Part shown: positions 42,124 through 51,074 of the stretch, piece after piece
Position numbering within the stretch: position 1 is the stretch's first letter
Layout of the letters: every line of letters begins with the position of its first letter
Assembly: GCA_964416305.1 (NCBI GenBank)
Contig: CAYQDM010000012.1
Location: forward strand, 1-64,000
Origin: Acidaminobacter sp964416305
GTDB taxonomy: Bacteria; Bacillota; Clostridia; Peptostreptococcales; Acidaminobacteraceae
Length of the DNA stretch: 64,000 bases
Direction of reading: 5' to 3'
Position numbers and translations under genes: made by a program
The notes under the pieces: model-generated
What the model was told of the DNA's origin: nothing
The model's input: only the letters and a program-made list of their open reading frames with translations
Databases searched by the model: none

Positions 42124-44259
42124 ATGGCGACAAAACACATCTCTGTCATAACTGGTGGAGAATCGACAAGAGCGCGTCTGGTCGCGCAGCTTGAGGCTCT
42201 CTTTGAGGATTCTGATGTTATCATAGAAGGCTTTGCGGCTAATCTGGGATTTAGTGAAAAGGTCAGCGCGGATCTTATTGTATTTTCAAGTGCGTCGCTG
42301 ATCAAGGAAACTGAGTTCTGGCTAAATCCGGGTGCTAAACGAATTGTCGCAAGAAGAGCTGTTGACAGTACCTACCTGGATCAGCTTTTTTCTATTAAAA
42401 ATGGTGCTAATGTACTTTTGGTGAACGACTCAGAGGAAGCTGCCCTGGAATCCATTGAACTGCTGAAACGTCTTGGGATTAATGGGGTAGAATTACTTCC
42501 GTGGTATCCGGAAATGGATTCGGAGCTTAAAATGGCAAATCGAAAAAAATGTCATATAGCAGTAACTCTGGGTGAAGCCGAGCTCGTACCAGAGGGCATG
42601 CTGCAGTTGATTGATCTGGGTCCTCGAGTAATAGATCTCAGCACAATAGTTGAAATCCTTCAGACTCTGGGACTACTAAACGAGAAATCACATTATCTTT
42701 CTGCGACTTATTTGGCTGCAATTGTAAGGATGGGCCAAAGTATACATAAGGCTATGTCAGAACAAGAACGGATTAATGGAAGATTAGAACAAGTTCTAAA
42801 TCAGATTCATGATGGCCTTTTGGCTTATGACCAGAAAGGGATTGTGCGTGTTTTTAGCCATAGATGTGAGACGATTTTTGGCGTCAGGGCGGAACGTGTC
42901 ATAGGTAAGCACTTAATGCAATCCATCCGCAATAAAAACCTAATAGATTTTCTTGGGAAGCCGTTAGTTGGCGGTGAAACCCAAACCGGTCAATTGCATA
43001 TAGAGGGCAAACTTTATCAGGCTGAGAGATTCTCTTCCGGAAAAGGTGAATGGATGGTTTGTGCTTTTCGAGAGACCGCAGTTTCTAACGACAAAGGGTT
43101 GCAGCGCAGGCGGCTTAACCTGATGAAAGGCCACATGGCCAAGTATAGCTTTGATGATATATTTTTTAAATCTGAAATTATGGCGCATACGGTGGCCGTT
43201 GCCAGGAGGCTGGCTGTGACTAACCTTCCAATATTGATTTATGGTGAAAGTGGAACAGGAAAGGAGCTGTTTGCAAGTGCGGTACACCGTGCTTCCTCTG
43301 TTGTGGAAGGCCCGTTTATTGGTGTTAACTTCAGCGCCTTGCCTGAATCTCTCGTGGAAAGCGAGCTGTTTGGTTATGATGAGGGTGCTTTTACCGGTGC
43401 TAAAAAAGGTGGACATCCGGGTCTTTTCGAACAAGCAAATGGCGGAACGCTATTTTTAGATGAGATTGGAGATATTTCAGTCAAGATGCAGATGAGGCTG
43501 CTTCGGGTATTGCAGGAAAAAGAGATCATGCGGGTTGGCGGGAGTGAAATCATTCCTGTGGAAGTGAGAATTATTGCTGCCACTAACAAGGATCTTCTAA
43601 AGCTCTGTGAAGAGGGGCGGTTTCGAGAAGATCTTTATTACAGACTTAAAAAATTATCTCTGAACATACCGCCTCTAAGGCATAGGCGTGAAGATGTGCC
43701 AGGCCTATTGGAGCTTTATCTGAAGAAAAATGGTTGGGAAGAATCACTTGAGATCTCGGTTGCGCCAGATTTGATGGTTGAATTGCTTGCCTATGATTGG
43801 CGGGGGAATGTTAGAGAGCTTGAAAATGTGGTTGAGTATATGGCAGCAGTCTCAGAGGGGCCTTCTCTTACCCTCTCGGATTTGCCATCTGATTTCATCA
43901 ATTTAGAAAGTGCTGCTAATAGAGATCGCCTAAAAGATCCCGAAAAGCCCATTAAGCACCCGAAAGCACCGATTTATGATGAAGAGCATGCAAATCTCGC
44001 TTCACCTATGGTCAACAGGCGTGATCTCATAGCGATCATGACCTGCATAGAAAATTGCAACGAAAGAGGGGAGAGTCTCGGACGGGGCAGATTGTCAGAG
44101 ATCCTGATGGAGCAAGGCTTTCAGCTGAGTCAGGATATGGTGAGACGGCGTTTAAAAACATTGAATGATGAGGGGTACATTGTGTCTGGGAAAGGAAGAA
44201 TGGGCGCGATTCTCACTGAAAAGGGAAGAAGGATGCTCAAATTCTCAAAGTTGGTATGA
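42124..44259 (+). CDS. Sigma-54-dependent transcriptional activator with PAS domain
   Basis: A 711-residue activator. Residues 1-200 form an N-terminal sensor reminiscent of PrpR-type receptors, about 225-320 a PAS domain (LEQVLNQIHDGLLAYDQKGIVRVF), and about 345-580 the AAA+ domain. Within it are Walker A GESGTGKELFA, the sigma-54-contacting GYDEGAFTGAKKGG (about 417-430), Walker B GGTLFLDEIGD and LRHRREDVPGLLELYL. Instead of a Fis helix the C-terminus has a winged helix (LSQDMVRRRLKTLNDEGYIV). A -24/-12 promoter overlaps the stop codon and points into yfcC-iadA, its likely target. Confidence 0.9.
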   Translation: MATKHISVITGGESTRARLVAQLEALFEDSDVIIEGFAANLGFSEKVSADLIVFSSASLIKETEFWLNPGAKRIVARRAVDSTYLDQLFSIKNGANVLLVNDSEEAALESIELLKRLGINGVELLPWYPEMDSELKMANRKKCHIAVTLGEAELVPEGMLQLIDLGPRVIDLSTIVEILQTLGLLNEKSHYLSATYLAAIVRMGQSIHKAMSEQERINGRLEQVLNQIHDGLLAYDQKGIVRVFSHRCETIFGVRAERVIGKHLMQSIRNKNLIDFLGKPLVGGETQTGQLHIEGKLYQAERFSSGKGEWMVCAFRETAVSNDKGLQRRRLNLMKGHMAKYSFDDIFFKSEIMAHTVAVARRLAVTNLPILIYGESGTGKELFASAVHRASSVVEGPFIGVNFSALPESLVESELFGYDEGAFTGAKKGGHPGLFEQANGGTLFLDEIGDISVKMQMRLLRVLQEKEIMRVGGSEIIPVEVRIIAATNKDLLKLCEEGRFREDLYYRLKKLSLNIPPLRHRREDVPGLLELYLKKNGWEESLEISVAPDLMVELLAYDWRGNVRELENVVEYMAAVSEGPSLTLSDLPSDFINLESAANRDRLKDPEKPIKHPKAPIYDEEHANLASPMVNRRDLIAIMTCIENCNERGESLGRGRLSEILMEQGFQLSQDMVRRRLKTLNDEGYIVSGKGRMGAILTEKGRRMLKFSKLV

Positions 44260-44267
44260 AGTTTGCA
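44251..44267 (+). promoter_or_regulatory. Sigma-54 (-24/-12) promoter for yfcC-iadA
   Basis: TTGGTATGAAGTTTGCA matches YTGGCACGRNNNTTGCW except at two positions, with the invariant GG and GC correctly spaced. It overlaps the end of the activator gene and lies 40 bp before the next start. Confidence 0.72.
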
Positions 44268-44307
44268 TTAAGTAAGGATAATTCTTTTAAAAGGGGGAAT
44301 TATCAAA

Positions 44308-45837
44308 ATGGCTGAAGTGAAAAAGAACATGGTTAAACCTCAAAAGGCATGGCGCATGCCGGATACTTACATCATTATCTTCTTTGTTGTATTATTGGCT
44401 GCGGTATTAACGTACGTGGTACCTGTAGGGTCTTATGACATGCAGGAAGTGACCTACACAATGGATGGACAGGATAAGACACGAAGTGTACCAGTCGCGT
44501 CCAGTTTCCAGCTTGCGCTTGATGAAAATGGACAGCAGATCCGAAATGGCATTGGTTTCTTCGAGCCTTACGGCGAAATTGGTTTTTCAAATTACATATT
44601 TGAAGGTTTGGTTTCCGGCGACAAATGGGGATCTGCAGTGGGTGTTGTTGCTTTTATACTCGTCATTGGCGGAGCCTTCGGCATTGTCATGAAAACAGGA
44701 GCCATAGAAGCGGGACTTCTTGATATGATTACGAAGACAAAAGGTCGAGAAGTGCTCCTGATTCCAGTGCTATTTTTCTTGTTTTCCTTTGGTGGCGCAG
44801 TCTTTGGTATGGGAGAAGAAGCGTTGGCCTTTGCCATGATCCTTGTGCCTATTGTCGTGGGACTGGGTTATGACTCTGTCACAGCGATCTTCATTACTTA
44901 CGTCGCTACCCAGATTGGCTTCGGGACATCCTGGATGAATCCCTTCAGTGTAGCCATTGCTCAAGGGGTTTCAGGCTTGCCTGTTTTATCGGGCGCAGGA
45001 TTCAGAATAGTCATGTGGGCTTTCTTCACCCTCGTGGGCATGGTGTTTACTCTGATCTATGCAAGACGGATCAAAAAGAATCCGGAAAAGTCTATTGCTT
45101 ATGAGTCGGATGCTTATTTCAGAGAAGATATGGCACACAAGAAACTCGAGAATTCGGACTTTGGACTTGGACATGTATTGGTGCTGCTCACTTTGCTGGC
45201 TGGCATTATTTGGGTGATCTGGGGTGTTGTTCAACACGCCTATTATCTTCCGGAAATTGCAACGCAGTTTATAATCATGGGTGTCGTCTCAGGTATAATT
45301 GGTGTTGTTTTTAAACTCAATAATATGACGGTTAATGACATAGCATCTTCATTCAGGGACGGTGCAAAAGATTTATTGGGAGCAGCTATTGTAGTTGGGA
45401 TGGCTAAAGGGATTGTACTGGTACTTGGCGGATCAGACCCTTCAATGCCAACAGTCCTGAACACAATCCTGAACAGTGTCGCAGGTGGTCTGTCCGGAAT
45501 GCCGGCAATGCTTTCTGCTTGGGTGATGTATCTTTTCCAGTCTGTCTTTAATTTCTTTGTCGTATCGGGTTCGGGTCAGGCGGCTTTGACCATGCCAATA
45601 ATGGCACCTTTAGCAGATCTCGTTGGGGTTTCGAGACAGGTAGCAGTCTTGGCTTTCCAACTGGGTGACGGCTTTACTAACCTTATTGTGCCGACATCAG
45701 GTGTTCTCATGGGAATGCTTGGCATTGCGAGACTGGAATGGAGCAAATGGGCCAGATTCCAGATTAAATTTCAGGCTTTGTTATTCGGTCTTGCCTCAGC
45801 CTTTATCATTATTGCGGTCATGATTGGCTACAATTAG
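44308..45837 (+). CDS. yfcC: YfcC-family membrane transporter
   Basis: A 509-residue polytopic protein of the YfcC/DcuC-like family (IT superfamily) with about 12 membrane segments. Seen: ILTYVVPVGSY near the N-terminus, GGAFGIVMKTGAIEAGL, FFLFSFGGAVFGMGEEALAF, and GSGQAALTMPIMAPLADLVGVSRQ. Such carriers move amino acids, peptides or dicarboxylates. Coupling with iadA suggests uptake of isoaspartyl dipeptides or a related acidic compound. GGGGG precedes the ATG. The next gene starts 21 bp after the stop. Confidence 0.85.
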   Translation: MAEVKKNMVKPQKAWRMPDTYIIIFFVVLLAAVLTYVVPVGSYDMQEVTYTMDGQDKTRSVPVASSFQLALDENGQQIRNGIGFFEPYGEIGFSNYIFEGLVSGDKWGSAVGVVAFILVIGGAFGIVMKTGAIEAGLLDMITKTKGREVLLIPVLFFLFSFGGAVFGMGEEALAFAMILVPIVVGLGYDSVTAIFITYVATQIGFGTSWMNPFSVAIAQGVSGLPVLSGAGFRIVMWAFFTLVGMVFTLIYARRIKKNPEKSIAYESDAYFREDMAHKKLENSDFGLGHVLVLLTLLAGIIWVIWGVVQHAYYLPEIATQFIIMGVVSGIIGVVFKLNNMTVNDIASSFRDGAKDLLGAAIVVGMAKGIVLVLGGSDPSMPTVLNTILNSVAGGLSGMPAMLSAWVMYLFQSVFNFFVVSGSGQAALTMPIMAPLADLVGVSRQVAVLAFQLGDGFTNLIVPTSGVLMGMLGIARLEWSKWARFQIKFQALLFGLASAFIIIAVMIGYN

Positions 45838-45858
45838 CAGTGAATGGAGGTGCTGACC

Positions 45859-47034
45859 GTGATTTTGTTCAAGCAGGCAGAGGTTTATGGTCCTGATCGA
45901 TTAGGTTTCAGAGACGTATTAACAGCAGGTGGAAAAATCATAAAAATTTCAGACAAACCTATAGACACAGGAGATCTTGAGGTCTTGGTCATTGAGGGCA
46001 ATGGAAAAATTTTGATTCCCGGTCTGATTGATGCCCATGTCCACCTATGTGGTGGTGGTGGGGAAGGGGGATTTAAAACACGAACTCCCGAAATGAGAAT
46101 GACGGAAATGATCACTGCCGGTGTGACCTCTGTGGTGGGGTGTCTTGGCACTGATGGTATTGCCAGATCTATGGAAAACCTCTTGGCAAAAGTCTACGGA
46201 CTTAGAGAGGAAGGTGTTTCTGCTTGGTGTTATTCCGGTTCGTACCAAGTACCTGTAAGGACTTTGACGGATGAACTGGTGAAGGATGTCATGATGATCG
46301 AACCCATTATTGGTGTGGGAGAAATTGCCATCAATGACCATAGATCGTCTTCGCCGACGGCTGCTGAATTGGCAAGAATTGCATCTGATGCCAGAGTCGC
46401 TGGCATTCTGTCCGGAAAAGCGGGTGTGGTCAATTGCCATCTCGGGGATGGGCCATTCGATTTAGAGTTGATCGAAACGGTAATTCGGGATTTTGTCATA
46501 CCCATCTCGCAATTCTATCCAACACATATGAACAGGAATGCACGCTTGTTCGAAAAAGCGATTGAATTCGCCTTAAAGGGCGGAATGGTTGATCTGACAA
46601 CTTCAACAAGACCTGTTTTTATTCAGGAGGGTGAAGTTCCCGCTGCTGAAGCTTTGGCCAGACTTCTGTCAAAAGGTGTCTCCGTTGATCGAATTACCTT
46701 TACCTCGGATGGTCACGGCAGCTTGCCGGAATTTGACTCAGAAGGCGTCTTTAAGGGGCTGAGCGTTGGCAAGCTGGACAGTTTGATGGAATCTGTGATT
46801 GAGGCGGTGAAGAAATATAACGTGCCCTTCGAGCTGGCAATCAGGACGGTGACTGCGTCCCCTGCGCAGTATCTGAAACTGAATGGCAAAGGCTTTGTCA
46901 AGGAAGGTGGCGATGCAGACTTGGTGCTGCTCGATGCTGAGACCTATGCAATCGATACCGTTGTCAGCAATGGCCGGCTATGCTTGTACCAAGGGCAGTT
47001 ACAGGTAGAAGAGACGTTCAAAATGGAGACATAA
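45859..47034 (+). CDS. iadA: Isoaspartyl dipeptidase (beta-aspartyl peptidase)
   Basis: A 391-residue amidohydrolase-superfamily enzyme. The metal motif DAHVHLCGGGGEGGF, GEIAINDHRSS, VVNCHLGDGP, YPTHMNRN and TFTSDGHGS match IadA, which hydrolyses isoaspartyl dipeptides from damaged proteins or cyanophycin-like sources. The start is taken as GTG at 45859, 8 bp after GGAGG (45846-45850). It is co-transcribed with the transporter, so imported dipeptides could be cleaved at once to aspartate and another amino acid. Confidence 0.9.
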   Translation: MILFKQAEVYGPDRLGFRDVLTAGGKIIKISDKPIDTGDLEVLVIEGNGKILIPGLIDAHVHLCGGGGEGGFKTRTPEMRMTEMITAGVTSVVGCLGTDGIARSMENLLAKVYGLREEGVSAWCYSGSYQVPVRTLTDELVKDVMMIEPIIGVGEIAINDHRSSSPTAAELARIASDARVAGILSGKAGVVNCHLGDGPFDLELIETVIRDFVIPISQFYPTHMNRNARLFEKAIEFALKGGMVDLTTSTRPVFIQEGEVPAAEALARLLSKGVSVDRITFTSDGHGSLPEFDSEGVFKGLSVGKLDSLMESVIEAVKKYNVPFELAIRTVTASPAQYLKLNGKGFVKEGGDADLVLLDAETYAIDTVVSNGRLCLYQGQLQVEETFKMET

Positions 47035-47096
47035 TGGAGTGCTTCTCTTTCGATTCATTTACAAGGTGATGAAATTGAGATTGAATTGAAAGGCGG

Positions 47097-47156
47097 GACC
47101 ATCGGTAGAAGCTTTGGGCGCTCAGGTGCTGAAAAGCTCTGCCGATGGTCTTTATT
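47097..47156 (+). terminator. Dispersed-repeat terminator after iadA
   Basis: GACCATCGG (47097-47105) and CCGATGGTC (47142-47150), extended by AGCTTT/AAAGCT, followed by TTTATT. The rest of the 47035-47339 gap shows no gene. Confidence 0.82.
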
Positions 47157-47339
47157 CTGCCAATAAATCCGTTGTCCATGCGGAATCAAAATATTTACTA
47201 TTTTGGAAAAGTGAAATTATTTTCATATTTATCAAAATACTCACTGAAATTCGAAATATTCTTACGTTGAAAGCCTCCGACCCTATGTGATATTTTATAA
47301 TAACTAAAACCAAGAGAAAGTGGAGGCTGATCGACAGTG

Positions 47340-48641
47340 ATGCAAAGCAATCAGGGTTATGTTCTGGATCGACCGGAAGTCAAGAAACTTGAAAAATACA
47401 GATGGGTAGTGTGGACCATCTTGGCGCTCACGTATATTTTCGTTACCTTTCACAGAATGGCAACCGGCGTTGTCAAGGCCGAATTGCAGGAGACATTTGG
47501 AATTGGTGCCGCTCAGTTCGCGACTATTGGATCGATGTATTTTTACGCCTACTTCATCATGCAGATCCCATCTGGCATATTGGCAGACAAAATCGGCCCG
47601 CGAAAGACGGCGATGTGGTTTTCGATTCTGGCTGCAGTTGGATCGGTGATTTTCGGGTTGGCGCCAACCTTGGAAATGGCGTACCTCGGGAGATTTATCG
47701 TGGGAATTGGCGTCTCCGTCATATTCATTTGTCTCATTAAAATCCAGTCCCGCTGGTTCTATTCCAGGAACTTTGCGCTGATGATCGGTTTCGTTGGACT
47801 GGCTGCCAACACCGGCGCCCTCATGGCTCAAACGCCGCTGGTATACGCGACTGGCGTTTTGGGATGGCGTACGACCTTCGTTGCCCTTGGAATTATGATG
47901 CTGTTTTTCGCAGGATTGACTAAAGTTTTCGTCAAGGATGATCCTACTGAGATGGGGCTTCCGGGGATGGATGAGCTTGAAGGAAGACCATCGGCAAAGT
48001 CTGATGTCAAAGTCCTGACTGCACTGAAGTCTGTTTTGTCCAATCCGAGAACCTGGACGGTCTCGATCGTCAACATAGGTATGTACGTAGGCTACATTGT
48101 ACTCCTGGGGCAGTTTGGCGTGCCATACCTCATGGAATCCTACGGGCTGGAGCGGGTTCAGGCGGCGAATATGATCATTGCTGCAGTCGTGGGTTCTGCC
48201 GTAGGTGCCATGGTTATTGGGTACGTCTCCGATCGAATCAAGAGAAGAAAGCCGGTGCTGGTCGTGCTGAGCGTTGCTTCGCTGATTGGATGGCTGTTAT
48301 TTGTTTATGTTGGAATCCCTGTGGCCATACTGCCTGCATTCTTGTTCCTGCATGGCTTTGCGATCACCAACTTCACAATGACGTGGACCATTGCCAACGA
48401 AGTCAACGACAGGCGGCTGTCCGGCATCGCGACGGGTGTAGTGAACTGCATTGGCTTTGCAGGAGCGGCCATTGTTCCGGTATTTATGGGTAGAATTCTC
48501 GACACCTACAGCGCGACGCCGCAGGTTGGCTATGACAAAGCATTTTTGATCCTGATCGCAGTGGTGGTAGTCAGCGTGCTGGCGTCCTTTTTTGCCACAG
48601 AAACAAACGCGGAGAATGTGTTTGAGGCGGCTGTGAAATAA
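47340..48641 (+). CDS. MFS transporter
   Basis: A 433-residue 12-segment major facilitator. It has IPSGILADKIGPRKTAMWFS (loop 2-3 motif D-x-x-G-x-R-x-x), a GRFIVGIGVSVIFI helix, a central basic loop and SDRIKRRKPVL in the second half, and resembles the anion:cation or hexuronate/phthalate-type facilitators. The substrate is unknown. GTG at 47337 and ATG at 47340 are both possible after GGAGG (47322-47326). The gene is framed by two hairpin terminators, so it is transcribed alone. Confidence 0.85.
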   Translation: MQSNQGYVLDRPEVKKLEKYRWVVWTILALTYIFVTFHRMATGVVKAELQETFGIGAAQFATIGSMYFYAYFIMQIPSGILADKIGPRKTAMWFSILAAVGSVIFGLAPTLEMAYLGRFIVGIGVSVIFICLIKIQSRWFYSRNFALMIGFVGLAANTGALMAQTPLVYATGVLGWRTTFVALGIMMLFFAGLTKVFVKDDPTEMGLPGMDELEGRPSAKSDVKVLTALKSVLSNPRTWTVSIVNIGMYVGYIVLLGQFGVPYLMESYGLERVQAANMIIAAVVGSAVGAMVIGYVSDRIKRRKPVLVVLSVASLIGWLLFVYVGIPVAILPAFLFLHGFAITNFTMTWTIANEVNDRRLSGIATGVVNCIGFAGAAIVPVFMGRILDTYSATPQVGYDKAFLILIAVVVVSVLASFFATETNAENVFEAAVK

Positions 48642-48728
48642 GAACGTTATGTTGTGGGTTTCGTTATTAGGTAATGAGTACCTACTGGTGCTTTGAAAAA
48701 GATAAGCTTAGATAGTGAGTTCATATGA

Positions 48729-48768
48729 ATGCCCGCAGTCCGTGAGTTGACTGCGGGCATTTTATTTT
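48729..48768 (+). terminator. Terminator after MFS gene
   Basis: AATGCCCGCAGT (48729-48740) and ACTGCGGGCATT (48751-48762) form a perfect 12-bp stem with a 10-nt loop, followed by TTATTTT. Confidence 0.92.
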
Positions 48769-48928
48769 GAAGCGTTCCGGTATGGAAAACTGTTCTTTAC
48801 CGCAAGTTACAAAGGTATGATAAAATAATATTTAAAGTCAGAGATCCGGAGCGGGATCAAGCGCAAGCTGAGGCGCAGAAGCTCGCGTGATGCTGCTTGT
48901 CGTCAATCCTAAGCTGGAGTGATATAAA

Positions 48929-50134
48929 ATGAACATTGGAATTTTTACAGATTGTTATTATCCGCAGATCAACGGTGTCGTCACCTCAGTCATGACTCTT
49001 CGTGAAGAGCTCATTCGGCGGGGGCATAATGTGACCATTGTCACCGTGCAGGTGCCGGGTTATAAAAACTCGTCTGACGGTGTCATTAGAATCAAAGCGA
49101 TCCCCAAGTTCAAGCTGATGGATTTCAGGATGGCGTTGCCGCTGTTCTACCAGGATTACCAGCGCGTCAGGGATCTGCAGCTGGATGTGATCCACACCCA
49201 TACGGAGTTTACCATTGGTCTCTTTGGGCAGTTCATGGCCAGTCGCCTGAAGATTCCGATGCTGCACACTTACCATACAATGTATGAAGACTATACCAAC
49301 TATATTCTGCGGATCAAGCGCGGTCGCGGGCTGGTCAAGCGATTTATGCGCCACTCAAGCAAACGGTATGTCAGGCGCTATAACGCGGTTGTCGTGCCGT
49401 CCCTTAAAACTGAAAAAGCGCTGCGGAGCTATGGGATTAAGAACAGTATTCATATACTCCCGACGGGGATTGACCTGGCAAAATTTCCGCGCTATGAGAA
49501 GCATGATCCATATCTGGTAGCACTGCGTCAAAGACTGGGGCTTGAGGATTCGACCAAAGTCGTTCTGTCTCTTGGGCGCGTTTCTGAGGAAAAGAGCGTG
49601 GATGTGATTATTGCTCAAATGGAGGCGTTGTCCGTGCGAACTGGAGATGTCAGGCTGCTGGTCGTGGGAGATGGTCCTTATAGGGCGACGCTGCAGCGGT
49701 TAGCGCGGGATATGGGGCTGGAGCGCCACATGCAGTTTGTCGGTCGCGTGCCGTGGGAAGAGGTGCCTTACTACTACAGCCTTGCGGATGTTTTTGTAAG
49801 CGCCTCCAAAACCGAAACCCAAGGGTTGACCATCCTGGAGGCCATGGCTTGTCAGGTGCCGGTGGTCGTCTATGAGGATGAGAACGTGGCCGATTTGATC
49901 AGAGATGGCGTGTCGGGCAGGTTTTTCAAGACCTCTGAAGAACTGACAGAGTGTCTTGAAAGTGTTCTGTTGGATCCTGAATACGCGGAGTCGCTTGCGG
50001 TCAGCGGCCGCCAGGTTGCGGCCTCTCTATCCACGGAGAAATTCGGTGAGATGGCGGAAAAGCTGTACTTGGGTTTGTTGGAGAAAACTATTGAAATTGA
50101 AGGCGACGCAGATAGGTTTGCCGTATTTCCTTAA
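48929..50134 (+). CDS. GT4 glycosyltransferase (MgdA/diacylglycerol glucosyltransferase-like)
   Basis: A 401-residue GT-B enzyme. The N-terminus IGIFTDCYYPQINGVVTS, VDVIHTHTEFTIGLFG-like segment, LHTYHTMYEDYTNYI, SLGRVSEEKSVDV and the C-terminal ETQGLTILEAMACQVPVVV with E-x7-E motif match family GT4 enzymes that glucosylate diacylglycerol. The product would be a membrane glycolipid, anchor for lipoteichoic acid; the acceptor is inferred from family resemblance. GGAGTGAT precedes the ATG. Confidence 0.85.
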   Translation: MNIGIFTDCYYPQINGVVTSVMTLREELIRRGHNVTIVTVQVPGYKNSSDGVIRIKAIPKFKLMDFRMALPLFYQDYQRVRDLQLDVIHTHTEFTIGLFGQFMASRLKIPMLHTYHTMYEDYTNYILRIKRGRGLVKRFMRHSSKRYVRRYNAVVVPSLKTEKALRSYGIKNSIHILPTGIDLAKFPRYEKHDPYLVALRQRLGLEDSTKVVLSLGRVSEEKSVDVIIAQMEALSVRTGDVRLLVVGDGPYRATLQRLARDMGLERHMQFVGRVPWEEVPYYYSLADVFVSASKTETQGLTILEAMACQVPVVVYEDENVADLIRDGVSGRFFKTSEELTECLESVLLDPEYAESLAVSGRQVAASLSTEKFGEMAEKLYLGLLEKTIEIEGDADRFAVFP

Positions 50135-50222
50135 ATGAGGCGCACTATTCTGGAAGACGTCAGTTGGCCGGTCATAAGATAGAATCTGAGGCATGGTTAA
50201 GGATGGCGAGTTGGAAATTGAC

Positions 50223-50290
50223 AAGACCATCGGCAGAACGTTTTTACAGCTTTTAAAGTGCTGTAAGTTCATTTGCCGATGGTCTTTGAA
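50223..50290. terminator. Dispersed-repeat hairpin, probable terminator
   Basis: GACCATCGGCA (50225-50235) pairs with TGCCGATGGTC (50274-50284), with an inner ACAGC/GCTGT stem. TTTG follows. The left flank ACAA and right flank TTTGAA would allow weak bidirectional use. Confidence 0.7.
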
Positions 50291-50375
50291 TTAATAGTCC
50301 ATTCTGATCCATTCAGGGTATCTATATTATGTCCTTTAGTACCAGACTGGCTTATAACCCCTGGGGAGTGTTCTC

Positions 50376-51074
50376 ATGGAACCTGTAAAAATTCTAATTG
50401 TGGACGACGACCGCAATATCTGCCGTATGGTTGCCATGTATTTGGCCAACGACGGCTACACCTCCGTCAGCTGTCACGACGGCAGCGAAGCCCTGGACCT
50501 CATTCGCAAAACGCGTTTCGATCTGGTGCTTCTTGACCTGATGATTCCGTCCATCAATGGCTGGGAAGTCTGCAAGCTGATCAAGGCGGAGTTTGAGATC
50601 CCTGTGATCATGGTGACGGCTCGGGATATGATTGACGACAAGATTTCCGGCTTCGACGCCGGCGCGGACGACTACCTGGTCAAGCCCTTTGAGCCCAAAG
50701 AGCTGATGGCCAGAATCCGGCTCAGGCTCAAGGACAGGCTGTCAGAGCATGCTGCGTTAAAAAGCGAAATTCTGGAGTTTGATACTCTGAAAATAGATAT
50801 GAACAGCTATGCGGTTTGGCTGGATGGGCAGCTCGTCGATCTGAAGCCCAAGGAAATCAAACTGCTGCATTTCCTTATGAAGAACCGCAACATTGTCTTC
50901 ACCAGGGAGCAGATCCTGGAATGCGTCTGGGAGAATGCTTATGACGCAGACACCAGAACGGTTGACGTCCACATTAAAAACCTCAGGCAAAAACTGAAAT
51001 CGGATCAGGCCGCCTGGTCAATCTCTACGGTGTGGGGTGTGGGTTACAAGCTGGAGGTGCTTAGCCATGTTTAA
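50376..51074 (+). CDS. OmpR-family response regulator
   Basis: A 232-residue regulator. Receiver residues 1-120: ILIVDDDRNICRM with acidic pocket, LVLLDLMIP (phospho-accepting Asp), VTARD and DYLVKPFEPKEL (conserved Lys). C-terminal winged-helix domain with LKPKEIKLLHFLMKN and TVDVHIKNLRQKL. It overlaps the sensor kinase by 8 bp. The downstream gap at 52497-52513 has TTTACA direct repeats 11 bp apart, the spacing bound by this family, suggesting that it controls the following lipoprotein operon. Confidence 0.92.
   Translation: MEPVKILIVDDDRNICRMVAMYLANDGYTSVSCHDGSEALDLIRKTRFDLVLLDLMIPSINGWEVCKLIKAEFEIPVIMVTARDMIDDKISGFDAGADDYLVKPFEPKELMARIRLRLKDRLSEHAALKSEILEFDTLKIDMNSYAVWLDGQLVDLKPKEIKLLHFLMKNRNIVFTREQILECVWENAYDADTRTVDVHIKNLRQKLKSDQAAWSISTVWGVGYKLEVLSHV

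Noticed and set aside
47986..47997. GACCATCGGCA inside the MFS gene; similar strings at 57708 and 58084 inside the hydrogenase and phosphatase genes.
   Set aside because: ACC-ATC-GGC are ordinary Thr-Ile-Gly codons within conserved reading frames, and no pairing arm is nearby; not counted as members of the repeat family.
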